Origin: an uncultured Clostridia bacterium
GTDB taxonomy: Bacteria > Bacillota > Dehalobacteriia > UBA4068 > JAAVYR01
DNA: 12,568 nt
Direction: 5' to 3'
NCBI GenBank assembly: GCA_946562005.1
Contig: CAMNVD010000028.1
Coordinates: 1-12,568 of the forward strand
Each line of letters opens with the position of its first letter. Position 1 is the first letter of the stretch. The translations under genes were made by a program, and so were the position numbers. Below are positions 1 to 5,370 of the stretch, one piece after another. The notes beneath the pieces are model-generated. The model had not been told where the DNA came from. It saw only the letters and a list, made by a program, of their open reading frames with translations, and searched no databases.

Positions 1-33
1 GGCGCTAAAATAGCCCGCTGCTTTGGGTGGGAT

Positions 34-87
34 AAAGACTTACAGCCTCTTCGGTCGTATTGTATGCGGGGCAGTAAGTCTTTTTTT
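34..87 (+). terminator. Rho-independent terminator of an upstream gene or RNA
   Basis: A perfect 10-bp stem (AAAGACTTAC at 34-43 with GTAAGTCTTT at 74-83) continues inward after an A-A mismatch as GCCTC (45-49) paired with GGGGC (68-72), and is followed by T at 81-87. This is a classic intrinsic terminator for rightward transcription. What it ends lies outside the window. If a CDS enters from the left, stop codons at 6-8 (frame 3) or 11-13 (frame 2) would put its end 20-30 bases before the hairpin. It could equally end a small RNA. Confidence 0.8.
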
Positions 88-171
88 GCCTAAAAATAAA
101 GAGCCGACAGGAAAACATACGGTAGGATATGGGCAAAAAAGAACCAAGCTACAGCGGTTTTTTTCCTTTTC

Positions 172-191
172 TTTTGCATATAATGGCAAAA
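172..191 (+). promoter_or_regulatory. Possible promoter (-10 TATAAT) inside a small dyad, before the 117-aa gene
   Basis: A perfect -10 hexamer TATAAT lies at 179-184, 33 bases before the start codon of the next gene. No good -35 is visible at the expected 16-18 bp spacing (the region is a T-rich run), so the call is tentative. The hexamer lies inside an inverted repeat, TTTTGC (172-177) and GCAAAA (186-191), with an 8-base centre. That could be an operator over the -10 or chance in AT-rich DNA. Confidence 0.45.
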
Positions 192-216
192 AGAAGAAAA
201 TAGAGGAGGCTATGCC

Positions 217-570
217 ATGGCGGGCAATCTGAACTTGGGCAATATCATCAATCTGCTGAAACCAAAGAATATCGAAGAGGTGAAGGGGTTGGTCAATGCA
301 TATAGCAGCTTTCTTTCCCCGGAGCAACAGGAGAAGTTAAGTAATCTCATTGGTGAGTTGGAAAATCCGGACGGTCCCAACCGGGAAAATATTTCTAATC
401 TGACAGATAGCCTGAAGCAGGATATCGACCAGTCTGAGGCAGCAGAAATCCTGCAAAATGAAAATATCACCGTGCCTGACCGGGAAACGGTAGAGGCGGC
501 GATGGGAGAGGAACCGGAAGAAGAACGGGGAAAACACCGTAAGCGAAAGAAACATCATAAGCGGCGGTAA
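217..570 (+). CDS. Small hypothetical protein with acidic middle and polybasic C-terminus
   Basis: I do not recognise this 117-residue protein. The start at 217 has a strong ribosome binding site, GAGGAGG at 203-209, seven bases upstream; an ATG at 212 is out of frame. Residues 1-50 look mainly helical (NIINLLKP, then SPEQQEKLSNLIGELE) and residues 55-82 look like a second helical stretch. Residues 88-104 are very acidic (DRETVEAAMGEEPEEE), and the last 14 residues (104-117) are almost entirely Arg, Lys and His. There is no signal peptide, membrane segment or cysteine. The charged tail suggests binding to nucleic acid or to an acidic surface, but this is inference from composition only. No terminator separates it from carD, although carD has its own promoters, so read-through is possible. 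The strong ribosome binding site and ordinary codon use argue that it is a real gene. Confidence 0.8.
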   Translation: MAGNLNLGNIINLLKPKNIEEVKGLVNAYSSFLSPEQQEKLSNLIGELENPDGPNRENISNLTDSLKQDIDQSEAAEILQNENITVPDRETVEAAMGEEPEEERGKHRKRKKHHKRR

Positions 571-612
571 CGAGAGCAATTACGAAAGAAATGAGGAAAT
601 AATCCAGAGAGC

Positions 613-643
613 AAAGATTCTTCGCTTATGCGCAGAATGATAG
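613..643 (+). repeat. Dispersed palindromic repeat, copy 1
   Basis: A copy of the short repeat that recurs at 2711-2812, 7046-7091 and 10262-10289. It begins AAAGATTCTTCGC and ends GCAGAATGATAG. It can fold: ATTCT (617-621) pairs with AGAAT (634-638), one mismatch follows, then CGC (623-625) pairs with GCG (630-632) around a TTAT loop. No T-run follows, so it is not a standard terminator. Confidence 0.65.
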
Positions 644-666
644 TTTGAATTTGCTGAGAAAGATAA

Positions 667-695
667 TTGACAACCCTATATAGGTGTGGTAAAAT
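667..695 (+). promoter_or_regulatory. carD promoter P1 (vegetative sigma factor)
   Basis: A consensus -35 TTGACA (667-672) is separated by exactly 17 bases from the -10 TAAAAT (690-695). This is one of the best promoter matches in the window. It predicts a start near 702 and a leader of about 70 bases before carD. Confidence 0.85.
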
Positions 696-707
696 AAATT
701 TTTTATT

Positions 708-736
708 TTGACCTGGAATGAAAAATGTGTTATGAT
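708..736 (+). promoter_or_regulatory. carD promoter P2 (vegetative sigma factor)
   Basis: TTGACC (708-713), 17 bases, then TATGAT (731-736). It lies 41 bases downstream of P1 in the same orientation. Its -10 falls inside the longest possible carD reading frame (which could begin at 725), which supports the downstream start at 770. Predicted transcription start is near 743. Confidence 0.75.
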
Positions 737-769
737 AATGTCAAAAGGAAAAGAGAAGGAGCGGACGCT

Positions 770-1255
770 ATGTTTAGTATAGGGGATAAAGTAGTCTATC
801 CGGTACATGGCGCCGGTATCGTTGAAGCAATCGAGGAAAAAGAAGTTCTTGGTGAATTAAAACAATACTATGTCTTAAAACTTTTTGACGGAGAAATGAG
901 AGTAATGGTACCGGTGGACTCTGTCCAAGGGGTAGGCCTGAGAAGTGTAAGTGATGACGCCATCTTAAAGCGCGTATCAGAAGTATTATGTTGTGTAGAG
1001 GAAGAGGAAACGATTGCCTGGAACAAGCGGTATCAGCAGCATATGACGAAAATCAAAAGCGGTGATGTGTTCCTGGTAGCGGAAGTTGTTCGCAGTCTTA
1101 CTCTCCGGGATATGCAAAAAGGGCTGGCTGCCGGAGAACGAAAGATGCTGGACCAAGCCCGGAAAATCTTAGTTAGTGAGTTTATGGTCGCAAAAGATAT
1201 TGATGAGCAGCAAGCAAAAGATATGATTAATGAATGTTTTCCAAAAGAAAATTAG
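770..1255 (+). CDS. carD: CarD/CdnL family RNA polymerase-binding transcription regulator
   Basis: CarD-family proteins bind the beta subunit of RNA polymerase and stabilise the open promoter complex. This 161-residue protein has both expected parts. An N-terminal Tudor-like polymerase-interaction domain covers about 1-55 (FSIGDKVVYPVHGAGIVEAI opens it). A C-terminal helical DNA-contacting domain covers about 60-160 and contains SGDVFLVAEVVRSL and GERKMLDQARKIL. Trp84 in IAWNKRY aligns, from memory, with the tryptophan of mycobacterial CarD that wedges into the minor groove at the -10. I chose 770 rather than the in-frame ATG at 725 because AGAAGGAG (754-761) is correctly spaced, the protein then begins at the conserved domain, and a promoter -10 overlaps the upstream part. 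It has its own terminator and two promoters, so it is probably transcribed alone. Confidence 0.96.
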   Translation: MFSIGDKVVYPVHGAGIVEAIEEKEVLGELKQYYVLKLFDGEMRVMVPVDSVQGVGLRSVSDDAILKRVSEVLCCVEEEETIAWNKRYQQHMTKIKSGDVFLVAEVVRSLTLRDMQKGLAAGERKMLDQARKILVSEFMVAKDIDEQQAKDMINECFPKEN

Positions 1256-1276
1256 CTGAGAAAATTATTTTTTTTT

Positions 1277-1307
1277 ACCGCAATCTGTTCAGGTTGCGGT
1301 TTTTTTT
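1277..1307 (+). terminator. carD terminator
   Basis: ACCGCAATCT (1277-1286) pairs with AGGTTGCGGT (1291-1300) with one G-T wobble around a GTTC tetraloop, followed by eight T (1300-1307). It lies 21 bases after the carD stop codon. A T-run also precedes the stem, so it is not arranged to stop leftward transcription. Confidence 0.92.
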
Positions 1308-1372
1308 ATTGGCATTATCTAGCTAAGTCGAAAAAGAGTATTATTTGCTTAATGGTTTTCTCAGTCCTTGCC

Positions 1373-1401
1373 TTGTATTTTTTTCCAGGGTTCTCTATAA
1401 T
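1373..1401 (+). promoter_or_regulatory. Promoter of the PIN-TRAM / ispD / ispF unit
   Basis: TTGTAT (1373-1378), a 17-base spacer, and a perfect TATAAT (1396-1401), 55 bases before the start codon at 1456. It lies after the carD terminator. It is the only good promoter I see before the ispD-ispF pair. Confidence 0.78.
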
Positions 1402-1455
1402 TGAAGTGAGAGTATCATTAAGGAAAGAATAAATGAAGGGAAAGGGGGTGAAACT

Positions 1456-2706
1456 ATGAAGAAGGAAAAAAAGGCAGAATTAACCCCGGAACAACGAAGA
1501 GCGAAATTATTAAAAGCAGCAGCATTATTTGTGGCTGTTATTTTTGCAATCATCGGCGCCGTACTGGCCCATTTCTTAGTGGAAAACTGGCTGCACTTTA
1601 CTGTGGTGTGGCAGAGGATTGGGTCACTATTTATTGGGGCAGCAGTCTTTGGGCTCTTTGGTCTTACCATCTCACCGATGGTCATTGGCGTCTGCACTCA
1701 TTTATTTAAGTCTTTAACCAATCAACTTGTCAAAATTCCCTTGGTGGATATTATTTGTTCTGTATTCGGACTTATCTGCGGCCTGGTTATCGGCAGCCTT
1801 CTTGGCTCCGCTATCGAAAAAATCGCTCTTGTGGGACCTTATATTGCTTTTGCTGTTCTTTGTGCCTTTGGCTATGTGGGTATGTGGCTGGGAAATAAGA
1901 AAAAAGATGAAATCGTCAGCATTATCACTACAGGCCTGGGGCGTATTTCTGTAGGCAAAGAACGGACGCCTAAAAGCGAGCGGGAACGGGACCGCGACCA
2001 TGTAAAAGCAGTGCCGAAAATCCTGGATACTAGTGTGATTATAGATGGCCGGATTGAAGAGATTTATGCTACCGGCTTCTTAGAAGGAAACTTGATTATT
2101 CCGAGTTTTGTTCTTATCGAGTTGCAGCATATTGCAGACTCTGCTGACCCTTTAAAGCGGAACAAAGGGAGGCGTGGGCTGGATATCTTAAACCAGCTAA
2201 GAGAGGATTTTAAACGGCAGGTCCAGGTGGTAGAAAAAGACTATCCGGATATCCCAGAGGTAGACTCTAAGCTCCTAAAAATGGCCAAAGACCTAAAAGG
2301 CGCTGTCATTACCAATGACTTTAACTTGAACAAAGTGGCCGGTCTTCAAGATGTGACGGTTTTAAATATCAACGACTTGGCTAATAGTGTAAAACCTATT
2401 TTCCCGCCTGGGGAAGAGCTGATGCTAAAAATCATCAAGGATGGCAAAGAAAATAATCAAGGTATTGGCTATTTAGACGACGGCACCATGATAGTGGTAG
2501 AAAACGGCAAGCGCTATATGGGAAAGACCATCCGTGTAATTGTTACCAGCGTCTTGCAGACTTCTGCCGGGCGGATGATTTTCGCCCGTCCTATGGGCAA
2601 TAAAAAAACATCCCGGGAGATGATTCCGGAGAGCGTATTGTTAGAAACAGGGGAAACTGCGCCTGTGGCGCTCTTGGCGCAGGAGGAGGCAGAGGTTGCA
2701 GATTAA
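1456..2706 (+). CDS. yacL: Membrane-anchored PIN-TRAM domain protein (YacL-like putative nuclease)
   Basis: 416 residues, full length for the family. Residues 21-146 hold four predicted membrane segments (about 21-41, 55-80, 97-118 and 124-146). A charged linker follows (about 147-186, rich in Lys, Arg and Glu). A PIN domain spans about 187-310: it starts KILDTSVIIDGRI with Asp191, and later acidic positions fitting the metal site are Asp270 (EVDSKLL) and Asp288 (ITNDFNLN). A TRAM RNA-binding domain covers about 318-380 (GQGIGYLDDGTMIVVENG-type segment). PIN domains are usually metal-dependent ribonucleases; the substrate of this membrane-bound type is not established as far as I know. A GGGGGTG ribosome binding site (1444-1450) precedes the ATG. 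Placement before ispD-ispF matches the usual Bacillota order. The next gene follows after 145 bases that hold a repeat element and no terminator, so co-transcription with ispD is likely. Confidence 0.94.
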   Translation: MKKEKKAELTPEQRRAKLLKAAALFVAVIFAIIGAVLAHFLVENWLHFTVVWQRIGSLFIGAAVFGLFGLTISPMVIGVCTHLFKSLTNQLVKIPLVDIICSVFGLICGLVIGSLLGSAIEKIALVGPYIAFAVLCAFGYVGMWLGNKKKDEIVSIITTGLGRISVGKERTPKSERERDRDHVKAVPKILDTSVIIDGRIEEIYATGFLEGNLIIPSFVLIELQHIADSADPLKRNKGRRGLDILNQLREDFKRQVQVVEKDYPDIPEVDSKLLKMAKDLKGAVITNDFNLNKVAGLQDVTVLNINDLANSVKPIFPPGEELMLKIIKDGKENNQGIGYLDDGTMIVVENGKRYMGKTIRVIVTSVLQTSAGRMIFARPMGNKKTSREMIPESVLLETGETAPVALLAQEEAEVAD

Positions 2707-2710
2707 GAAA

Positions 2711-2812
2711 AAGATTCTTCGCTAATGTCCAGAATGACAACTGGCTAACGCTCAGAATAATGATTGAGCTGGTGATCAAAATGACAAGGGTGTGTTTGTC
2801 CCGAAGAATCTT
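2711..2812. repeat. Composite dispersed repeat with 11-bp terminal inverted repeats
   Basis: Fills most of the gap between yacL and ispD. AAGATTCTTCG (2711-2721) and its exact reverse complement CGAAGAATCTT (2802-2812) form the ends. Inside are more pieces of the same unit: CAGAATGACAA-like sequence at 2730-2740, GCTAACGCTCAGAATAATGA at 2744-2763 and AAAATGACAAGG at 2778-2789. It resembles two or more copies inserted head to head, as in a MITE or REP-type element. It encodes no protein. Only a weak promoter-like match (TTTGTC 2795-2800, TATGGT 2817-2822) lies at its right edge. Confidence 0.7.
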
Positions 2813-2851
2813 ATGGTATGGTTGTCCTGGGGAAAGTGAAGGGAGGTCTTT

Positions 2852-3598
2852 ATGGTAACAGTTCCATATAAGTCTTTTCCTGCTGTGACGGCGCTGATTG
2901 TCGCAGGCGGGAAGGGCAGCCGTATGGGCGCCGGGCAAAATAAGCTCTTCCTGCCCTTAGGGAAGAGCTGTATTTTAGGAGAGACGCTTCAGGTGTGGCA
3001 GCATATCCCTTTGGTAGATAGCATTGTGATTGTTTCTGCTGCTGGGGAAGAGGCGACTGTGGCAGATATTTGTGCGAATATGCAAATCAGTAAGGTAAAG
3101 AAAATCATTACTGGCGGCAAGGAGCGGCAGGATTCAGTGTGGCAGGGGCTAACCTATCTGGAAAGCTTGACGCCGCCTCCAGCCCTAGTGGCCATCCACG
3201 ATGGAGCAAGACCATTTTATGATGGGACGGATTTTTCAGGATTTTTGCAGGCAGTGATAAATGCTGGTATTGCTGGCGGTATCCTGGGCGTGCCGGTACA
3301 GGACACTATAAAAACAGTATCACAAAATCAAGTGATAAGCACTGTGCCTAGGGAAGATTTGGTGGCGGTACAGACACCCCAGCTATTTCAGTTTGCCACG
3401 TTGTATCATTGCTATGAAAGGGCAATGGCAGCGGATGTGCGCTATACAGATGATGCCGGTGTGCTGGAGGCTGTTGGTAAGTCTGTATTGGTTTATCCGG
3501 GACAGAAGCAAAATTTGAAAATCACAACGGCAGAGGACTATGCTTATGGACAATTCCTCTGGATGGCAAAAAAGAAGGAGGCAGGCATATGCGAGTAG
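2852..3598 (+). CDS. ispD: 2-C-methyl-D-erythritol 4-phosphate cytidylyltransferase
   Basis: IspD transfers CMP from CTP to 2-C-methyl-D-erythritol 4-phosphate, the third step of the non-mevalonate isoprenoid pathway, in the cytoplasm. The 248-residue protein begins with the nucleotide-binding loop ALIVAGGKGSRMGAGQNK (14-31), where Arg24 and Lys31 should contact CTP. It continues with HDGARPF (116-122), VPVQDTIK (147-154), TVPREDLVAVQTPQLF (164-179, Arg167 in the position of the substrate-binding arginine), YTDDAGVLE (198-206) and NLKITTAEDY (221-230, Lys223). All catalytic regions look intact. GGGAGG at 2841-2846 sets the start at 2852. The last 10 bases overlap the start of ispF, which predicts translational coupling; the enzymes are separate, not a fused IspDF. 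It is probably transcribed with the upstream PIN-TRAM gene. Confidence 0.97.
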   Translation: MVTVPYKSFPAVTALIVAGGKGSRMGAGQNKLFLPLGKSCILGETLQVWQHIPLVDSIVIVSAAGEEATVADICANMQISKVKKIITGGKERQDSVWQGLTYLESLTPPPALVAIHDGARPFYDGTDFSGFLQAVINAGIAGGILGVPVQDTIKTVSQNQVISTVPREDLVAVQTPQLFQFATLYHCYERAMAADVRYTDDAGVLEAVGKSVLVYPGQKQNLKITTAEDYAYGQFLWMAKKKEAGICE

Positions 3599-4068
3599 GT
3601 ATGGGCTATGACGCCCATCGATTGGTAGATGGAGAATACTTGATCCTGGGTGGGGTGAAGATTCCTTTTGAAAAAAAACTTTTAGCCCACAGTGATGGAG
3701 ATGTACTGCTCCACGCCATTGCAGACAGCCTTCTGGGTGCAGCAGGGCTTGGGGATATTGGCATCCATTTTCCCGATAACGACCCTGCATATGGCGGTAT
3801 CTCTAGTCTAGTTCTTTTAGAACGGGTGCAGGAGAAAGTGGCAGAGGCCGGACTCAAGGTGCAAAATATTGATAGCACTATTGTGGCGCAGCGGCCTAAG
3901 CTTGTCTCTTTCCTCCCGCAAATGCGAGAAAATATAGCGCAGGCTCTGGGGGTGGACCCAGATCTAATCAATATAAAAGCTACTACCACAGAAGGCATGG
4001 GCTTTACTGGTAGTGGAGAAGGCATTGCTGCTTATGCAGTGTGTTTATTGGTTGGAAAATGGCATTAA
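3589..4068 (+). CDS. ispF: 2-C-methyl-D-erythritol 2,4-cyclodiphosphate synthase
   Basis: IspF converts 4-diphosphocytidyl-2-C-methyl-D-erythritol 2-phosphate to the cyclic diphosphate with release of CMP, the fifth step of the non-mevalonate pathway. It acts as a cytoplasmic trimer. At 159 residues it has normal length. The zinc ligands are visible: Asp8 and His10 in GYDAHRL, and His42 in DVLLHAIAD. Other family signatures are HSDGDV (34-39), GDIGIHFPDNDP (55-66) and ATTTEGMGFTGSGEGIAAYA (131-150). AAGGAGG (3575-3581) lies inside the end of ispD, and the ATG overlaps the ispD stop region by 10 bases. The intermediate enzyme IspE is not in this window. Transcription stops at the strong hairpin 33 bases downstream. 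Confidence 0.97.
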   Translation: MRVGMGYDAHRLVDGEYLILGGVKIPFEKKLLAHSDGDVLLHAIADSLLGAAGLGDIGIHFPDNDPAYGGISSLVLLERVQEKVAEAGLKVQNIDSTIVAQRPKLVSFLPQMRENIAQALGVDPDLINIKATTTEGMGFTGSGEGIAAYAVCLLVGKWH

Positions 4069-4100
4069 AAAATAAATTTATATAAAATCATTGACTTTGT

Positions 4101-4138
4101 AAAAAAGAACTTGCAAGCGCAAGTTCTTTTTTATTTTT
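4101..4138 (+). terminator. Terminator after ispF, symmetrical
   Basis: A perfect 14-bp stem, AAAAAAGAACTTGC (4101-4114) with its complement at 4119-4132, around an AAGC loop, with T tracts at 4127-4132 and 4134-4138. The A-run on the left becomes a T-run on the other strand, so it could work in both directions, although no leftward gene is present. Confidence 0.93.
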
Positions 4139-4141
4139 GGA

Positions 4142-4171
4142 AGGATAAAAAAAAGATTTTGCTGCATACTA
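4142..4171 (+). promoter_or_regulatory. Possible sigma F/G-like promoter before the M23 peptidase
   Basis: CATACTA at 4165-4171 matches the -10 consensus I know for the forespore sigma factor G of Bacillus. Seventeen bases upstream, AGGATA (4142-4147) matches four of six positions of TGAATA. No good vegetative promoter is visible between the ispF terminator and the gene. This is a weak call: short motifs occur by chance and nothing else here proves a spore former. Confidence 0.3.
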
Positions 4172-4196
4172 AACTTGTGAAAAATGAAGAAATTTG

Positions 4197-4231
4197 AAAA
4201 AGATTTTTGATTCATGTCCGGAAGGACGGTG
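4197..4231 (+). repeat. Diverged copy of the dispersed repeat (tentative)
   Basis: Aligned with the left part of the 2711 copy, this stretch keeps the layout AAAAAGATT...T...ATGTCC.GAA.GAC (for example CATGTCCGGAAGGACGG at 4214-4230), with several substitutions. It also forms a tiny hairpin, GTCC-GGAA-GGAC (4217-4228). It may be a decayed repeat copy; the similarity is short enough that chance is possible. Confidence 0.35.
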
Positions 4232-4272
4232 GAAAAACGAAAGAACGTGCGGAGAAAAGGAGGTAGCAAAAT

Positions 4273-5178
4273 ATGCAGCATTCTTTCAGACGAAAAATTT
4301 TATGCGGGTTTGCCTTGTGGCTTGGCGCTTATCTGGGCCTAGCGCAGCCTGTTTTTGCTTCTGATGCCGAATACAAAATTCCTTATCGAGTAAAGACAGG
4401 AGACACCTTTCAGTCCATTGGCAGTCGTTATGGCGTTTCCTGGGAATTGGTGGCGGCTATGAATAATATTTCGGCGCCTTATGATTTGCAGCCGGGACAA
4501 CAAATATATATTCCTCGTGACCCGCAAACAGAAATCGTTGTGGCTAAAGGGGATACCTTGTGGGACCTTTCCAGGAAATATGGCGTGGACTTGGGTACGC
4601 TGATGGTCTATAATGGTCTCTATGCAGGGGATGTATTAAGTGTAGGGCAGGTGCTTTATGTGCCGGACGGTGCGACGGTGGGAGAACCGGTCATTACTGC
4701 CTCTGCCCAGGCGGTGGCTAGCCGTAGCGCAGCTACAGTAAATTATCGTCCTACTACTGCCAAAAAAACAACATCCACTGCTAGTGCCACTGTTTCTACT
4801 GGAAAAGGCGGTTGGGTGCTGCCTATTAAAGGCACCATTACTTCCGAATATGGGAAGCGGAAAAGCGGCAGCCATCATGGTATCGACTTAGCGGCGCCAA
4901 AGGGAACCACCATCAAGGCGGCAAAAGGCGGCACGGTGCTTCACAGCGGTTGGTATAATAGTATTTATGGTAATGCGGTGATTATCGACCATGGTAATGG
5001 ACAAAAAACGCTTTATGGTCATTGCAGTAAAACAACAGCTAAAGAAGGCGCAACAGTGGCTGCTGGCGAAGCCATTGCAAAAGTTGGCTCTACCGGGCGT
5101 TCTACAGGTCCCCATGTGCATTTTGAGATTTATATTGACGGCAAGACGGTAAACCCGAGAAATTATTTAAAATTTTAA
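4273..5178 (+). CDS. Secreted LysM-LysM-M23 peptidoglycan endopeptidase
   Basis: A 301-residue cell-wall hydrolase acting outside the membrane. A signal peptide fills 1-29: basic RRK at 6-8, a hydrophobic core to about 25, then a VFA-S type cleavage site after Ala29. Two LysM peptidoglycan-binding modules follow at about 38-81 (YRVKTGDTFQSIGSRYGV) and 88-131 (IVVAKGDTLWDLSRKYGV). A Ser/Thr/Ala-rich linker covers about 140-178. The M23 zinc peptidase domain is about 180-301: His201 and Asp205 (HHGIDLAAP), the catalytic His250 (LYGHCSK) and His281/His283 (GPHVHFEIY). The active site is complete, so it should cut peptide cross-bridges, unlike degenerate EnvC/NlpD-type activators. AAGGAGG (4257-4263) supports the start. 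It has a terminator on each side and seems monocistronic. It could serve in growth, separation or sporulation; the sequence does not decide. Confidence 0.94.
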   Translation: MQHSFRRKILCGFALWLGAYLGLAQPVFASDAEYKIPYRVKTGDTFQSIGSRYGVSWELVAAMNNISAPYDLQPGQQIYIPRDPQTEIVVAKGDTLWDLSRKYGVDLGTLMVYNGLYAGDVLSVGQVLYVPDGATVGEPVITASAQAVASRSAATVNYRPTTAKKTTSTASATVSTGKGGWVLPIKGTITSEYGKRKSGSHHGIDLAAPKGTTIKAAKGGTVLHSGWYNSIYGNAVIIDHGNGQKTLYGHCSKTTAKEGATVAAGEAIAKVGSTGRSTGPHVHFEIYIDGKTVNPRNYLKF

Positions 5179-5188
5179 TTATCCATGG

Positions 5189-5221
5189 CGAAACAGTGCA
5201 CCCTAACTGTTTCGTCTTTTT
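5189..5221 (+). terminator. Terminator of the M23 peptidase gene
   Basis: CGAAACAGT (5189-5197) pairs perfectly with ACTGTTTCG (5206-5214) around an 8-base loop, followed by TCTTTTT to 5221. It starts 11 bases after the stop codon. Confidence 0.9.
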
Positions 5222-5231
5222 GTATAGGCAT

Positions 5232-5261
5232 TTGAAAATCAGGTAGAAAATGTAGTATACT
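5232..5261 (+). promoter_or_regulatory. Promoter of the radical SAM gene
   Basis: TTGAAA (5232-5237), an 18-base spacer and TATACT (5256-5261). Right after the preceding terminator, it gives the radical SAM gene its own transcript with a leader of about 100 bases. Confidence 0.72.
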
Positions 5262-5302
5262 ATATTTATTGTAAAAAACTGCATAATAAAAAAAATAATA
5301 GA

Positions 5303-5332
5303 TCCTTACCAATGAAGGGGCCTTTGGAAGGA
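5303..5332 (+). promoter_or_regulatory. Leader hairpin before the radical SAM gene
   Basis: TCCTTACCAA (5303-5312) pairs with TTGGAAGGA (5324-5332) with a single bulged A, and the loop holds TGAAGGGGCCT. The right arm contains the purine-rich GGAAGGA, which looks like a ribosome binding site but lies 17 bases from the nearest ATG. There is no T-run after the hairpin. It may be a regulatory leader structure; I cannot match it to a known riboswitch class. Confidence 0.4.
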
Positions 5333-5370
5333 CAATCATAAAAAATCTGATGAAGGGCGGCTGCGGGTTG

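Noticed and set aside
82..140. Inverted pair TTTTTTGCC (82-90) and GGCAAAAAA (132-140) as an antiterminator or riboswitch
   Set aside because: The right arm is made after the terminator has already acted, and the pair is mostly A/T runs that arise easily by chance. I could not match the region to any riboswitch class.
23..232. 69-codon open frame across the first terminator
   Set aside because: It runs through an intrinsic terminator, has no ribosome binding site and overlaps the start of the real gene at 217.
40..327. Minus-strand open frames throughout the window (for example 40-327, 2591-2938, 3383-3790, 3606-4025, 6405-6914)
   Set aside because: They lie opposite well-supported genes, lack good ribosome binding sites and give protein sequences with no recognisable motifs.
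725..769. Longer carD start at 725
   Set aside because: It overlaps the P2 promoter -10, lacks a ribosome binding site and adds residues before the conserved domain.
2852..4068. A bifunctional IspDF fusion
   Set aside because: The ispD frame ends at 3598 with a stop codon, and ispF starts in another frame with its own ribosome binding site; they only overlap by 10 bases.
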